64,000 nt of DNA from Kordiimonas marina (lineage in GTDB: Bacteria; Pseudomonadota; Alphaproteobacteria; Sphingomonadales; Kordiimonadaceae): positions 62,001 to 126,000 of the forward strand of contig NZ_JAINDF010000006.1 in NCBI RefSeq assembly GCF_023006325.1. Direction: 5' to 3'. The translations under genes were made by a program, and so were the position numbers. Below the pieces are notes generated by a model. The model saw only the letters and a list, made by a program, of their open reading frames with translations. It did not search any database and was not told the origin of the DNA. Positions 1-8,943 of the stretch are shown piece by piece (the stretch's first letter is position 1; every line of letters starts with the position of its first letter).

Positions 1-311
1 ACGGGCCGTTCAATGGCAAGCTGACGGATGCCCAGCGCACTTTCCTGCAGGGGAAGGTCTCCGCGATGAGTACCGCCATCGAAAATATGCGCCAGTATCA
101 GGTGAAAAATGGTCTCGCCAACGACCGGGTCGATGTTGTCGATCAGCAGCATACCGATACCTCGGTATTCCTGCAGAGCTTCATTTCCGATATCGAGGAC
201 GTCAACGTCGCCGAGGCGGTCAGCCGGCTCAATAACGACCAGACGGCGCTTGAGGCTTCCTACAAAACCATCGGGTCGCTGTCGCAGCTCACGCTTCTCA
301 AATTCCTCTAG
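1..311 (+). CDS. flgL: Flagellar hook-filament junction protein FlgL, C-terminal end (partial)
   Basis: The reading frame is open from base 3 and ends at 311, so only about the last 102 residues are inside the window. The final helix, with LNNDQTALEASYKTIG followed by SLSQLTLLKFL, matches the C-terminal D0 coiled-coil segment shared by flagellin and FlgL. The ending in a hydrophobic leucine-rich stretch and the short size of the fragment favour FlgL, which joins hook to filament outside the cell. An ATG at 66 lies inside the protein and is not a start. The head of the gene and presumably flgK lie upstream of the window. FlgL rather than flagellin is a judgement from the tail only. Confidence 0.8.
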   Translation, partial: GPFNGKLTDAQRTFLQGKVSAMSTAIENMRQYQVKNGLANDRVDVVDQQHTDTSVFLQSFISDIEDVNVAEAVSRLNNDQTALEASYKTIGSLSQLTLLKFL

Positions 312-417
312 GCCGTGCCCGCGCTTAGGTCCCGGGTGTGGACACGCCGCGCGTGTTCGCCATTGCATTTTGGCGGGCCATGGCTAGATTGGGACTCCAT
401 TAGCCGGGGAATGTCGA

Positions 418-921
418 ATGCCGATTACGTCCGATGAATTTTGCCAGGCCATGCGCCGCCTTGGGGGTGCCGTCAATATCGTGACGGCGGCCGATGGCGA
501 TGTATGGGCGGGGCTGACCGCAACCGCGGTGACGTCGCTGTCCGCAGAACCGCCCAAGCTTCTCGCCTGCATCAACCGTCAGGGGCTGACCTATGAGACC
601 CTCTCACATGGCCGGGTGATGGGGGTGAATGTGCTCGGGGTTTCCCACAAGGAACTGGCGATGCGGTTCGCCGGGCTTGACGGCGTTGAGGAGACGGACC
701 GGTTCAACGATGCTGGCCTGTGGACAACGGCCCACACAGGCGCGCCGCTTCTCAAAAGCGCGCTGGTCAGCTTTGATTGCAGCGTCGAAAGCATTCTGGA
801 TGCTGGCAGCCACGGCATCGTTATCGGCAATATCGAGGCCGTGCGCATGGAAGGCGAGGCAATCGCCGACCCGCTTTGCTATCTTGACGGCAAATGGATG
901 ACGCTGGCGCCGCTGGACTGA
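418..921 (+). CDS. Flavin reductase family protein (FMN-binding split barrel)
   Basis: A 167-residue protein of the flavin-reductase-like split-barrel family, which reduces FMN or FAD with NAD(P)H, often to feed a two-component monooxygenase. The N-terminal half carries the family pattern: an AMRRLGGAVNIVTA strand, then GLTATAVTSLSAEPP (about residues 32-46), where the flavin phosphate is normally bound, then LLACIN. Length is usual for the family. The start at 418 is preceded by a GGGGAATG stretch about eight bases upstream. No partner oxygenase is visible beside it, so the physiological partner is unknown. A 100-base gap separates it from flgL and a 242-base AT-rich promoter region follows. 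Confidence 0.85.
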   Translation: MPITSDEFCQAMRRLGGAVNIVTAADGDVWAGLTATAVTSLSAEPPKLLACINRQGLTYETLSHGRVMGVNVLGVSHKELAMRFAGLDGVEETDRFNDAGLWTTAHTGAPLLKSALVSFDCSVESILDAGSHGIVIGNIEAVRMEGEAIADPLCYLDGKWMTLAPLD

Positions 922-986
922 TTTGCCCGCCTTTTCGCTGCGCCGGGTCGCATTTGGCTCATTTTTTCAAAAAAAATCACATAATC

Positions 987-1105
987 GAATCGCTATATGT
1001 TGACTCTGCGAATCATTGTGATTCGATATATAGTGGTTTTACAGGGTTTTAGCGGACATCCGGTGGGGTGCTGAAACCTAAGGTGTTGATTCCTATTCAG
1101 GATTC
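987..1105. promoter_or_regulatory. Cluster of six GANTC sites (CcrM-type methylation) in promoter region
   Basis: Six GANTC sites start at 987, 1002, 1010, 1020, 1088 and 1101. Random expectation for 119 bases is about 0.5. They sit in an AT-rich region directly upstream of the DUF2336 gene. In alphaproteobacteria CcrM methylates the adenine in GANTC and GcrA reads the methylation state at promoters. That this promoter is cell-cycle controlled is inference. Confidence 0.6.
1009..1025. promoter_or_regulatory. Perfect 7-3-7 palindrome, candidate operator
   Basis: CGAATCA, a TTG spacer and TGATTCG form an exact inverted repeat containing two of the GANTC sites. It lies about 145 bases before the DUF2336 start. 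It could be a dimeric regulator site, or a by-product of the GANTC cluster. Confidence 0.4.
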
Positions 1106-1163
1106 TATATCCTTGTGAAAAATTAGCAGAAATAGGGGTGTCGGCCCTGGGGCTGGAAGACAA

Positions 1164-2285
1164 GTGTCGGTGAGCAAAGAACTCGAACAGTTGCTACTGT
1201 TGGCAAAGAGCAAGTCATCTGAGGCGCGTGCCCGGCTGGCGCAGAATATTACTGACCTTTTTCTGTCGGATGATGGCCGTCTGAGCGAGCATGAGCGGGC
1301 GCTGATGTCGGATATTCTCGGCAAACTCGTCGGGCAGGTGGAACGCGATATCCGGCGTGAGCTTTCGAAAGCACTGGCGACATCAGGCGTGGAACTCCCG
1401 GATATCGTCAAGATGCTGGCGAACGACGAGATCGAGATCGCCCGGCCGCTTCTGGAGAAAAGCATGCTCCTCAAGGACCCTGACCTTATTGAAATCATTC
1501 GGATGCGCACGGACGAGCACCGCATGGCCATCGCCATGCGCGAAGACGTGTCCGAGCCGGTGTCGAACGCGCTGATGGAATATGGCGGTGAGGATGTGCT
1601 TGAAACGCTCCTCAACAACCACGACGCCCAGATCTCCAAGCGCGCCATGGAATATATGGTGGCGGAATCGCGCCGGGTGGACCGGTTCCAGGAACCGCTT
1701 CTGCGCCGGGCCGACCTGCCGGGCGACTTGGCCTACCGCATGTATTGGTGGGTGTCCGCCGCGCTTCGGAAGCGCATCCTGCAGGATTATAAGGTGGACC
1801 CGCTTCTGTTCGAACAGGCGGTCAAGCGTGCCGCCAATGTAGCGATGGTGGAGCAGGGCGAGGAACAGAGCGCCTACGTCCGTGCCCAGAAGCTGGTGCG
1901 GCGCATGGCCGAAAACGGTGAGCTGACGGTCCAGTTTCTCCTGAATGCGCTTAGGCAGCAGCGGGTGGCGGTGTTTGTCGCCGGTGTGGCCGAACTTGCG
2001 GGTATCAATTTCAAGACCGCGTGGCGCATCTTCTCGGACAAGGGCGGCGAAAGCTTCGCGGTGCTTGCGAAGGCGATCGGCGTCGACCGGAACCAGTTTA
2101 CCAGTATTTACCTGCTTGTTGTGCAGGCGCGCGAGGGCGGCGCGGTAAAATCGCCCGGTGTATTGAAGGATATTTTGGCGCTTTTCGATCAGACGTCGGA
2201 AGCAAATGCCAAAGGGGCGCTTCAGGTGTGGCAACGGGACAGCGCCTACCAGGAAGCGATAGAAGAATTGGATAAGGTGAGCTAG
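1164..2285 (+). CDS. DUF2336 domain protein
   Basis: A protein of about 373 residues, almost entirely alpha-helical, with the helical-repeat pattern of DUF2336, a family largely confined to alphaproteobacteria and without an assigned biochemical activity. Typical stretches are the N-terminal SKELEQLLLLAKS, the DVSEPVSNALMEYG segment and the C-terminal FLNALRQQRVAVFVAGVAEL segment. No signal peptide or membrane segment is seen. GTG at 1164 and GTG at 1170 are both possible starts; GGAAGA at 1155-1160 is better spaced for 1170. The gene is followed after about 50 bases by a PAS histidine kinase on the same strand, so a signalling link is plausible. Six GANTC sites upstream suggest cell-cycle-timed expression (inference). 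Confidence 0.8.
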   Translation: MSVSKELEQLLLLAKSKSSEARARLAQNITDLFLSDDGRLSEHERALMSDILGKLVGQVERDIRRELSKALATSGVELPDIVKMLANDEIEIARPLLEKSMLLKDPDLIEIIRMRTDEHRMAIAMREDVSEPVSNALMEYGGEDVLETLLNNHDAQISKRAMEYMVAESRRVDRFQEPLLRRADLPGDLAYRMYWWVSAALRKRILQDYKVDPLLFEQAVKRAANVAMVEQGEEQSAYVRAQKLVRRMAENGELTVQFLLNALRQQRVAVFVAGVAELAGINFKTAWRIFSDKGGESFAVLAKAIGVDRNQFTSIYLLVVQAREGGAVKSPGVLKDILALFDQTSEANAKGALQVWQRDSAYQEAIEELDKVS

Positions 2286-2339
2286 GGCTTGGGAATAATG
2301 GCCCTTCGGCCGCCTACCTGCTCGGGGGAGAGAACAGTC

Positions 2340-4043
2340 ATGGATGCGCAAAGTTCCAAGAACGGCGGCAAGGTCGTCGATCTCGCGGATCGGCGTGGCG
2401 AAACGGCCGAGGGGGCCTTTGGTGCCAGCATCAGCCGCGGTGCTCGCCACAGGGCACCTGCCAACGAACAGGTGCTGGGCCTGGTTGCCCGTATCCTGGT
2501 CGATGAAAGCCTGCCTTTCTATGTCGCCACGCTTGATGGCACCGTCATTCACGTCAACGACCATTATTCCACGCTGGACAAGAACCTGGGCGACATCACG
2601 CTGGCGCCGGGTGAAGCCAAGATGGCGGGCCAGCATCAGGTGCCGTCGCTCAAGCCGGTGATCGAAGATGTGTTGGCAAGCGAGACCACGGTCCGCGCCG
2701 AAGAGATCGTCGCCATCAAGGGGCGTGAACGCATTTTCCTTGGCCGTCATACGCCGGTGCGCAACGAGCGGGGTGATATTGTCGCGGTCGCGGGCACCTA
2801 TGAGGACGTGACCGTCCAGGTGCGCGGGATCGAGGAAGCCAACCGCACCCAGGCCCGCTTCCAGGATTTCGCCCGCGCAAGCTCGGACTGGTTTTTCGAG
2901 TGCGATGCCGATATGCGCATCCGCTCCCTGTCGGAACGTTTCACCGCGATTGTCGGCCAGCCTGCGTCGCTGTTCATTGGCTCGAAGTTCGAGCAGTTCG
3001 GGCGCTTTGAGGAAAACCTCGAAGGCCGCATGGATGGTCCGCAGTCGATCCGCGCCAAGAAGCCGTTCCGGGAACAGCTTTTCGTTATTTCCGAGCCGTC
3101 CGGCGGTGAGCTGATGTTCCACCTGTCCGCTGTGCCGGTTTTCGACCGCCAAAGCGGGGATTTCCGCGGCTACCGCGGTGTCGGCATGGATGTTACGGTC
3201 CGCTACAAGCAGGCCGATGAAGCCGCCGATATCCGCAAGAACCTGGAAACGCTGCTAAAAGAACTGACGCGCAAGAACATGGCGCTCGATGAAGCAACCG
3301 AGCAGGCGACAACGGCGCTCCGGGCCAAGAACGAATTCCTCGCGGCCATGAGCCATGAGCTCAGGACGCCGCTCAATGCCATCATCGGCTTTGCCGAGGC
3401 GTTTGAGCAGGAAACCTTTGGCCGCCTTGAGGGCGCCTATCAGTCCTACGCCACCGATATCCGCAAGTCCGGCCAGCACCTTCTGGGGCTGATCAACGAT
3501 ATTCTCGATGTCGCGGTGATCGAAAGCGGCGGGCTGAGCCTGCAGGTGGATGATCTGTCGCTCGAGCAGGTGATCAGCAAGGCTGTTCATATGAATATGG
3601 ATGCCGCGCACAAGAAGGGCCTGGATACCAAGGCGCTCGCGGTGACCTCCGACCTTTGGGTGCGCGCAGATGACCGGCGTACGACGCAGATTTTCGTCAA
3701 CCTGCTGTCGAATGCCATCAAGTTCACGCCTGAAGGCGGCCAGATCGGCATCGAGATCAGCCACAAGCCGGATGACGCGCAGGTCCAAGTCACCGTCTGG
3801 GATACCGGCATCGGCATTTCGGAGGAACATCAGGGCGCTGTTTTCGTCAAGTTCCATCAGGTGACGGAACATATCTATTCACGCAAGCAGGAAGGCACCG
3901 GCCTTGGTCTCCATATCTCGCGGGAACTGGCCCGCAAGATGGAAGGCGACATTCTGCTGGAAAGTGCTGAAGGCGAAGGCAGCCGTTTCACCGTGCTTCT
4001 GCCGGTGGCGGACGGTTCCGCGCTTGAAGGTGATTTTATCTAA
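2340..4043 (+). CDS. PAS-domain sensor histidine kinase
   Basis: A 567-residue cytoplasmic sensor kinase with no obvious membrane segment. Two PAS-like regions occupy roughly residues 40-160 and 165-290, each ending in a PAC-like strand. A short coiled coil follows, then a HisKA domain with the H-box MSHELRTPLNAIIGF (phospho-acceptor His339) and a HATPase domain with N-box NLLSNAIKF (near 458), G1 DTGIG (near 488) and G2 GTGLGLHIS (near 519). There is no receiver domain, so a separate response regulator must exist outside the window. The frame opens at 2289, but the ATG at 2340 is preceded by GGGGAGAG at good spacing and is the likely start. It shares a strand with the DUF2336 gene, so the two may act together. 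Confidence 0.88.
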   Translation: MDAQSSKNGGKVVDLADRRGETAEGAFGASISRGARHRAPANEQVLGLVARILVDESLPFYVATLDGTVIHVNDHYSTLDKNLGDITLAPGEAKMAGQHQVPSLKPVIEDVLASETTVRAEEIVAIKGRERIFLGRHTPVRNERGDIVAVAGTYEDVTVQVRGIEEANRTQARFQDFARASSDWFFECDADMRIRSLSERFTAIVGQPASLFIGSKFEQFGRFEENLEGRMDGPQSIRAKKPFREQLFVISEPSGGELMFHLSAVPVFDRQSGDFRGYRGVGMDVTVRYKQADEAADIRKNLETLLKELTRKNMALDEATEQATTALRAKNEFLAAMSHELRTPLNAIIGFAEAFEQETFGRLEGAYQSYATDIRKSGQHLLGLINDILDVAVIESGGLSLQVDDLSLEQVISKAVHMNMDAAHKKGLDTKALAVTSDLWVRADDRRTTQIFVNLLSNAIKFTPEGGQIGIEISHKPDDAQVQVTVWDTGIGISEEHQGAVFVKFHQVTEHIYSRKQEGTGLGLHISRELARKMEGDILLESAEGEGSRFTVLLPVADGSALEGDFI

Positions 4044-4052
4044 AGAATAAAA

Positions 4053-4124
4053 AGCCCCAGATAAGGGACGGGAGTTGGGCCCCACGCCGCACAAGACGGC
4101 GAGGGGCCCAATTTTATTGGGGCT
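4053..4124. terminator. Bidirectional terminator between convergent genes
   Basis: A nested hairpin. The inner arms TTGGGCCCC (4075-4083) and GGGGCCCAA (4103-4111) are extended by CGCCG/CGGCG, followed on the plus strand by TTTTATT. Outer arms AAGCCCCA and TGGGGCTT flank it, with a T-run on the minus strand. It serves the kinase (plus) and the S10 peptidase (minus). Confidence 0.8.
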
Positions 4125-5638
4125 TATTTGTTGCCCAGCGTCTTCTTGATGAAGGCGCGGATGTTGGTGAGGAGCTTCTCGCGTGAAGGCTCATGCACAT
4201 ACATCATATGGCCGGCATCATAATAGCTGAAGGACACACGGCTGGTGTCGATGCCGTTGGAATTGAACGTGTTTTCCGCGGCGAAGAAGGGCGTGGCGAA
4301 ATCGTAGTAGCCGCAGGCCACCATGACATCCAGGTCCTTGTTCTCCCGCATCGCGGTGCCGACATAAGGCGCTACGTTCGGGTACCCGGCGGCATAGAAG
4401 GGCTTCTTCTCGGTCCAGTTCCGGCCAGGCTTGTCCGACAGGACATCATAATTGCGGGTGAAGGTCACACCCAGGCCCTGGTGGAGATACTGGTTGATCG
4501 CAGCCGTGTAAGCGGCGTTGATGCCGTAGCCCGACGGGTCGTTGTCGAAGGTGGCACCGGTGCCGTCATAGTCCTTGCCCATGTAGCGGCTATCGAGGCG
4601 GCCAAGCGTGACACCGTCATTGCGCATCAGTTCTTTCAGGTAGCGCATGTAATGAACGCGCAGGTTGGCGTTGATCACATACTGCTTGCTGAGGCCGGTA
4701 TAGGCCGCCACTTTGCCGGCGATCTCATCGAACTTGGCCTTGGTGAGGCGGTTGCCCTGACGGAGCGCAGTGGCATATTCGCCGTTCGCGAAGGCGCGGA
4801 CATCGTCCATATAGGCCTCAAGCGTGCGGCCTTTCTTGTCCACCTTGCCGTGGTACCAGGCGGTTGCGGCCATGGTCGGCAGGTAGGAAATGTAAGGCGC
4901 ATCGTTGCCCGGTTCGGCAATCGCGGTGCGGAAATCCAGGATCGACGAGATGAAAACAACGCCGTTGATGGAAATGTTGGTCCAGCCACCCTGAAGCGCG
5001 TTCAGGAGCGCCGCCGCCCGCGTGGTGCCGTAGCTTTCGCCCGACAAGAACTTGGGTGAATTCCAGCGCTGGTGCTTCACAAGCCACAGGCGGATAAATT
5101 CAGCGACCGATTTGGCATCCTTGTCGATGCCCCAGAAGTCCTTGCCCTTGCCTTCGCCGATGGCGTGGCTGTAGCCGGTGCCGACGGGGTCGATGAACAC
5201 CAGATCGGCCACATCGAGGATCGACTGCGGGTTGGCGGTGATGTCATAGGGCGCTGCGCCGTCATCGGTGGCGTCAGACGGGACAACCACGCGTTCCGGG
5301 CCATAAAGCCCGAGGTGCAGCCACAGGGAGGCTGAGCCAGGGCCGCCGTTGAAAATGAAGAAGACCGGGCGGTGCCTGGTGTCCTTCTCGCCTTCCCGGA
5401 TATAGCTGACCGAGAAGATGGACGCGACCGGTTTCTGGTCTTCATTCTTGATGTAGGTTTCTTCGGCGATGGCTTTATATTTGAGCTTAACGCCCCCGAA
5501 AGTGCCGGTCTTTTCGGAAACGAAACTTTTTGGTTCTGGTACTGGTGCTGCCTTGTCCTTCGGCGCATCGGCGGCGAAGGTCGGCAGGCTGACGGCGAGA
5601 ACCGCCAACCCCGGTATGAGCTTCTTGAGGAATGTCAT
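4124..5638 (-). CDS. S10 family serine carboxypeptidase-like protein, exported
   Basis: A 504-residue alpha/beta-hydrolase peptidase of MEROPS family S10. A signal peptide ends near TFAAD at residues 21-24. The oxyanion region FNGGPGSASLW lies at about 96-106. The nucleophile is Ser202 in GESYG, the acid Asp446 in CGYYDFATP, and the base His477 in DAGHMMY, so the triad looks complete. S10 enzymes release C-terminal residues from peptides, often at acidic pH; here it would act in the periplasm or outside. It is monocistronic, ends in a shared bidirectional terminator and is a clear paralogue of the gene at 56802. Substrate is unknown. Confidence 0.9.
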   Translation of the reverse strand: MTFLKKLIPGLAVLAVSLPTFAADAPKDKAAPVPEPKSFVSEKTGTFGGVKLKYKAIAEETYIKNEDQKPVASIFSVSYIREGEKDTRHRPVFFIFNGGPGSASLWLHLGLYGPERVVVPSDATDDGAAPYDITANPQSILDVADLVFIDPVGTGYSHAIGEGKGKDFWGIDKDAKSVAEFIRLWLVKHQRWNSPKFLSGESYGTTRAAALLNALQGGWTNISINGVVFISSILDFRTAIAEPGNDAPYISYLPTMAATAWYHGKVDKKGRTLEAYMDDVRAFANGEYATALRQGNRLTKAKFDEIAGKVAAYTGLSKQYVINANLRVHYMRYLKELMRNDGVTLGRLDSRYMGKDYDGTGATFDNDPSGYGINAAYTAAINQYLHQGLGVTFTRNYDVLSDKPGRNWTEKKPFYAAGYPNVAPYVGTAMRENKDLDVMVACGYYDFATPFFAAENTFNSNGIDTSRVSFSYYDAGHMMYVHEPSREKLLTNIRAFIKKTLGNK

Positions 5639-5686
5639 CCCTTATCTCCCCTTACTGTGACGTGTAGGTTCATTGTCCCCCCAAAT

Positions 5687-6445
5687 TCAGGACTCGAACT
5701 GTTCGGTAAAGATCCGTTCAGCGAGAGAATGCTCGGCATCGAAAAGAAGGTTCAGCGATACGTCGCGCGCTTCTTCGATGAATACATGGCGCACATCGCG
5801 CACTTCATGCATGTCGGCCACGGCGGACACCGGGCGCTTCTGCGGGTGAATGACGGTCAGCTCCACATTGACGCTGCTGGGCAGCAGCGCGCCGCGCCAG
5901 CGCCGGGGACGGAAGGCCGACAGCGGCGTCAGCGCCAGCAGGTCCGCCCCCATCGGGATGATCGGCCCGTGGGCGGACAGGTTATAGGCCGTGCTGCCCG
6001 CCGGGGTCGCCACAAGGACGCCGTCGCCCACCAGTTCGGGCAGGCGGACCTTGCCGTCGATGGCGATGCGGATTTTCGCGGCCTGGCGCGTTTCACGGAG
6101 GAGTGAGACTTCATTCACCGCCAGATATTCGACAATCTCGCCGTCGCAGCGGGTGGCGCGCATCCGCAACGGGTGCAGCGTGAAGCGTTCGGCCTGGCCG
6201 ATGCGGGCGATGAGGTCGTCATCCTGATATTCATTCATCAGGAAGCCGACGGTACCCTTGTTCATGCCGAAGATCGGTACATTCTGGCCCATATAGGTGT
6301 GAAGCGTCTGCAGCATGAAGCCGTCGCCACCGAGCGCGACAATAACGTCGGCTTCGCTGGTCGGGACCGCCTTATAGCGGCTTCTCAGCACCTTTGCGGC
6401 CTGGGCTGCTTCCCCGAACTCGCTGGCGATGATGGCAATTTTCAT
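5687..6445 (-). CDS. nadK: NAD kinase
   Basis: A 252-residue ATP-NAD kinase that makes NADP from NAD. The diagnostic GGDGF motif (residues 39-43) follows the VIVALGG strand, and the second family block [12 protein letters not shown] is present, as is the conserved [19 protein letters not shown] region that binds the NAD ribose. The frame extends to 6490, but the ATG at 6445 begins with the usual MKIAIIAS strand and has GGGAGAAG just upstream, so it is chosen. Length agrees with short alphaproteobacterial PpnK proteins. It is separated from moaA by about 130 bases and may be cotranscribed with it. Confidence 0.93.
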   Translation of the reverse strand: MKIAIIASEFGEAAQAAKVLRSRYKAVPTSEADVIVALGGDGFMLQTLHTYMGQNVPIFGMNKGTVGFLMNEYQDDDLIARIGQAERFTLHPLRMRATRCDGEIVEYLAVNEVSLLRETRQAAKIRIAIDGKVRLPELVGDGVLVATPAGSTAYNLSAHGPIIPMGADLLALTPLSAFRPRRWRGALLPSSVNVELTVIHPQKRPVSAVADMHEVRDVRHVFIEEARDVSLNLLFDAEHSLAERIFTEQFES

Positions 6446-6575
6446 CGGTCGTCTTCTCCCTGTGGGCCACGCAGTATAGGCAAAAATCAAGGTAGGGCGA
6501 GTAGTTATTTGGTTTGGAAAGGGGCGCAGGCAAGGGCGCGGGAAGGGAACAGGCCAAAGTTTGGGAAAGGGTGCG

Positions 6576-7601
6576 TCAGCCCCCGGTCTGGCTCATGTGA
6601 CGGCCGAGGCTGCCAACCATGCGGCCGTCTTCCATCGCGAAATCGTGACCTTTAGGTTTCTGGCCGATCGCGCGGTCGAGCGCATTCATCAGCGTGGTAT
6701 GCGGCGTGTCTGACCGGAGCGCAGCACGCAGGTCGACATGGTCATCCTGACCCAGGCACATATAGATACGGCCGGTGCAGGTCACCCGCACGCGGTTGCA
6801 GCCGTCACAGAAATTGCCCGTGAGTGGCGTGATAAACCCAAGCCGGTTTTCGGTGCCTTTGATGTCGAAATAGCGCGCGGGGCCGCCGGTCCTGTGGGGG
6901 CTGGGGCTCAGTTGCCAGCGCTCGGCATAGGCCGGGAAGATGGTCGTCAGCGGCAGGTAATGGTCCTCCCGCGCGTCTTCCACCTCGCCGAGCGGCATGG
7001 TCTCAATCAGCGTGTGGTCGAGCCCTTCTGCCACGCACCAGGCGGTAATGTCCGTGAGCTCATCTGCGTTGATGCCCTTGAGCGCCACGGTGTTGACCTT
7101 CACCTTAAGGCCTGCCGATTTGGCGGCCTGAATGCCTTCAAGCACCTGTTCCAGCCGGTCCCGGCGGGTGATCTGGCTGAACAGGTCGGTGCTCAGCGTG
7201 TCGAGCGAGACATTGATGCGCCGCACACCCGCGGCATACAGGTCGTCGGCCATGGCGCCAAGCTGGGTGCCGTTGGTGGTCAGCGTCACTTCATCGAGCG
7301 TGCCACGCTTCACATGGTCACCGAGCGCGCGGATCAGCCACAGGATATTCTTGCGGACAAGCGGCTCGCCGCCGGTCAGCCGGATACGTCTGACCCCGCG
7401 TTCCATGAAGGCTTCCGAGAGCGCGAGCAGTTCCTCAAGCGTCAGCACATCGGGCTTGGGCAGGAAGGTCATATGCTCGGCCATGCAGTAGCTGCAGCGG
7501 AGGTCGCACCGGTCAGTCACCGACAGGCGCAGATAGGTGATCCGGCGCCCGAACGGGTCCCGAAGCGGTTTTTCGGCGATATGTGTGGTGCTGTCCGGCA
7601 T
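6576..7601 (-). CDS. moaA: GTP 3',8-cyclase MoaA (molybdenum cofactor synthesis)
   Basis: A 341-residue radical-SAM enzyme catalysing the first step of molybdopterin synthesis, GTP to 3',8-cyclo-GTP. The N-terminal 4Fe-4S cluster ligands are Cys32, Cys36 and Cys39 (RCDLRCSYC). The second, substrate-binding cluster ligands lie in [14 protein letters not shown] near residue 255. The protein ends in the GG tail required in MoaA. MoaC is not beside it; other molybdenum genes in this window are at 32.6-34.2 kb and 45-47 kb, so the pathway is scattered. Confidence 0.96.
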   Translation of the reverse strand: MPDSTTHIAEKPLRDPFGRRITYLRLSVTDRCDLRCSYCMAEHMTFLPKPDVLTLEELLALSEAFMERGVRRIRLTGGEPLVRKNILWLIRALGDHVKRGTLDEVTLTTNGTQLGAMADDLYAAGVRRINVSLDTLSTDLFSQITRRDRLEQVLEGIQAAKSAGLKVKVNTVALKGINADELTDITAWCVAEGLDHTLIETMPLGEVEDAREDHYLPLTTIFPAYAERWQLSPSPHRTGGPARYFDIKGTENRLGFITPLTGNFCDGCNRVRVTCTGRIYMCLGQDDHVDLRAALRSDTPHTTLMNALDRAIGQKPKGHDFAMEDGRMVGSLGRHMSQTGG

Positions 7602-7680
7602 GGCGCTATTGTGACTGGCGTGCGCGCACGGTCAAGTCATTCGTTCGTGAGAAAATGCGACTGAGAGAGAAGGTGGCTGC

Positions 7681-8001
7681 TCAGCCTTCGGCGTCGAGGA
7701 AGCTGCCGAGCGTGTCTTCGGTGGTCTTGAACACCTTGGCGTTGGCCTTGAAGGCGATTTCGCTGGCTTTGAGGTCTGCCATCTGCTGGATCAGGTCACC
7801 GCCAAAACCGCCGCCGGGAAGGACGGTTTGCGCGCCAGTGGCCGTCGGGCCTGTGGGCGCCGGGGTCGCACCGGTCGCGGCATCTTCAAGTTTGAAGTTC
7901 GCGGCTTCCGAGGTGGATTTCAGGATATTGCGCGCAACATCGTTCGCCCGGCTTTCAGCCTTGAGCATTCCTTGTGCGGCAATGTGAAGAGCGTTGATCA
8001 C
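7681..8001 (-). CDS. Short flagellar basal-body rod C-terminal domain protein
   Basis: A 106-residue protein with the two end helices of the flagellar rod/hook family but almost nothing between them. The N-terminus INALHIAAQGMLKAESRANDVARNI resembles the rod N-terminal motif, and the C-terminal half MADLKASEIAFKANAKVFKTTEDTLGSFLD matches the FlgC-type C-terminal helix. The middle is a Pro/Thr/Ala-rich linker of about 30 residues. FlgC itself is normally around 135 residues and sits with flgB, which is not seen here. It may be an accessory rod or hook component, or a regulator exported with them. The identity is family-level only. Confidence 0.7.
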   Translation of the reverse strand: MINALHIAAQGMLKAESRANDVARNILKSTSEAANFKLEDAATGATPAPTGPTATGAQTVLPGGGFGGDLIQQMADLKASEIAFKANAKVFKTTEDTLGSFLDAEG

Positions 8002-8115
8002 GACTTTCCCCTGACGATCTGTGCGCTAGTATGCGGGAAGAGTTTGAAAAAGGCACTAAGAATTGATTCCAATTTTAGCTATTGCTGCGGCACCATAGGC
8101 CGGAAAGGAAATCTC

Positions 8116-8742
8116 ATGGAACTGGATGTGGTTATCGATGTGGTCTGCCCCTGGTGTTTCGTCGGCAAGCGCCAGCTGGACCGGGCGCTGGAAATGCGGC
8201 CGGGCGTGGTTACAGCGGTGCGCTGGCACCCGTACCAGCTTGCGCCCGACGCGCCGGTCGAAGGTGTGGACCGCACCACTTATTATGAGAACAAGTTCGG
8301 TAACAGCCCCCAGTTCCAGGCCGCGCGGGAGCATCTGAAGTCCCTTGGCCCCACGCTTGGCATAAAGTGGGATTTCGAAAGCCCGTGCCTGATCGCCAAC
8401 ACGCTTGATGCTCACCGTGTCATCCGCTGGGCCAGTTCGCCGGGGGTGCAGGCCGAAGTGGTCGACGCCCTCATGCGCCGCTATTTCGAGGACTGCCAAT
8501 TCCTGGGTGACCCGGATGTGCTGGTCTCCGCAGCTGAAGAAGCGGGGATGGACGGCGCGCTGGTGCGGGAGCTTCTCGCGTCCGACGCCGACAAGGACAC
8601 GGTCCGCGCGGAAGTTACGCAGGCGCAGGCCATGGGCATCCAGGGCGTGCCCATGTTCATCTTCAACCGGCAGTCGGCGGTTTCCGGTGCGCAGGAGGCC
8701 GATGTGCTCGCCGGTGTCATCGATAAGCTCGCGGCGGCATAA
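8116..8742 (+). CDS. DsbA/FrnE family oxidoreductase
   Basis: A 208-residue protein with a thioredoxin fold and an active-site CPWC pair (Cys11, Cys14) in DVVCPWCFVG, typical of the FrnE branch of the DsbA family. There is no signal peptide, so it is cytoplasmic, as FrnE-like proteins are. A helical insertion carries FGNSPQFQAARE, and the cis-proline loop GIQGVPMFIFN (about residues 174-184) is present. The frame opens much earlier at 7828, overlapping the minus-strand flagellar gene; ATG 8116 with GGAAAGGAA immediately upstream is the true start. Members include protein-disulfide isomerases and polyketide-associated enzymes; the substrate here is unknown. Confidence 0.87.
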   Translation: MELDVVIDVVCPWCFVGKRQLDRALEMRPGVVTAVRWHPYQLAPDAPVEGVDRTTYYENKFGNSPQFQAAREHLKSLGPTLGIKWDFESPCLIANTLDAHRVIRWASSPGVQAEVVDALMRRYFEDCQFLGDPDVLVSAAEEAGMDGALVRELLASDADKDTVRAEVTQAQAMGIQGVPMFIFNRQSAVSGAQEADVLAGVIDKLAAA

Positions 8743-8943
8743 GACTTCACTTTCTTCAAAAAGTCAGAAGGTGCCCGGTGGGGCCAAAAAGCCCACAAGC
8801 GGACACCTTCCTTACGCACGACTAGGGGTACTCAGAACATAGGCTCAGGGTGCCTGTGGCCGGTCCCGTCCCGGGGGAATGTAGGGGAGGGGAGAGGGAG
8901 GTCAGGACCGGCCGTTCGTCTGGTCTTGGTGCGTAAACTCTTC

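Noticed and set aside
1383-3152. A 589-codon open frame on the minus strand
   Set aside because: Shadow across DUF2336 and the kinase. It spans two real genes and their spacer, with no recognisable motif.
4193-5059. A 288-codon open frame on the plus strand
   Set aside because: Antisense to the S10 peptidase; a similar shadow (56850-58310, minus) exists opposite the second copy, as expected from shared codon bias.
8756-8812. Terminator after the DsbA-like gene
   Set aside because: AAGGTG/CACCTT and an inner GTGGG/CCCAC can pair, but there is a mismatch and no T-run follows on either strand.
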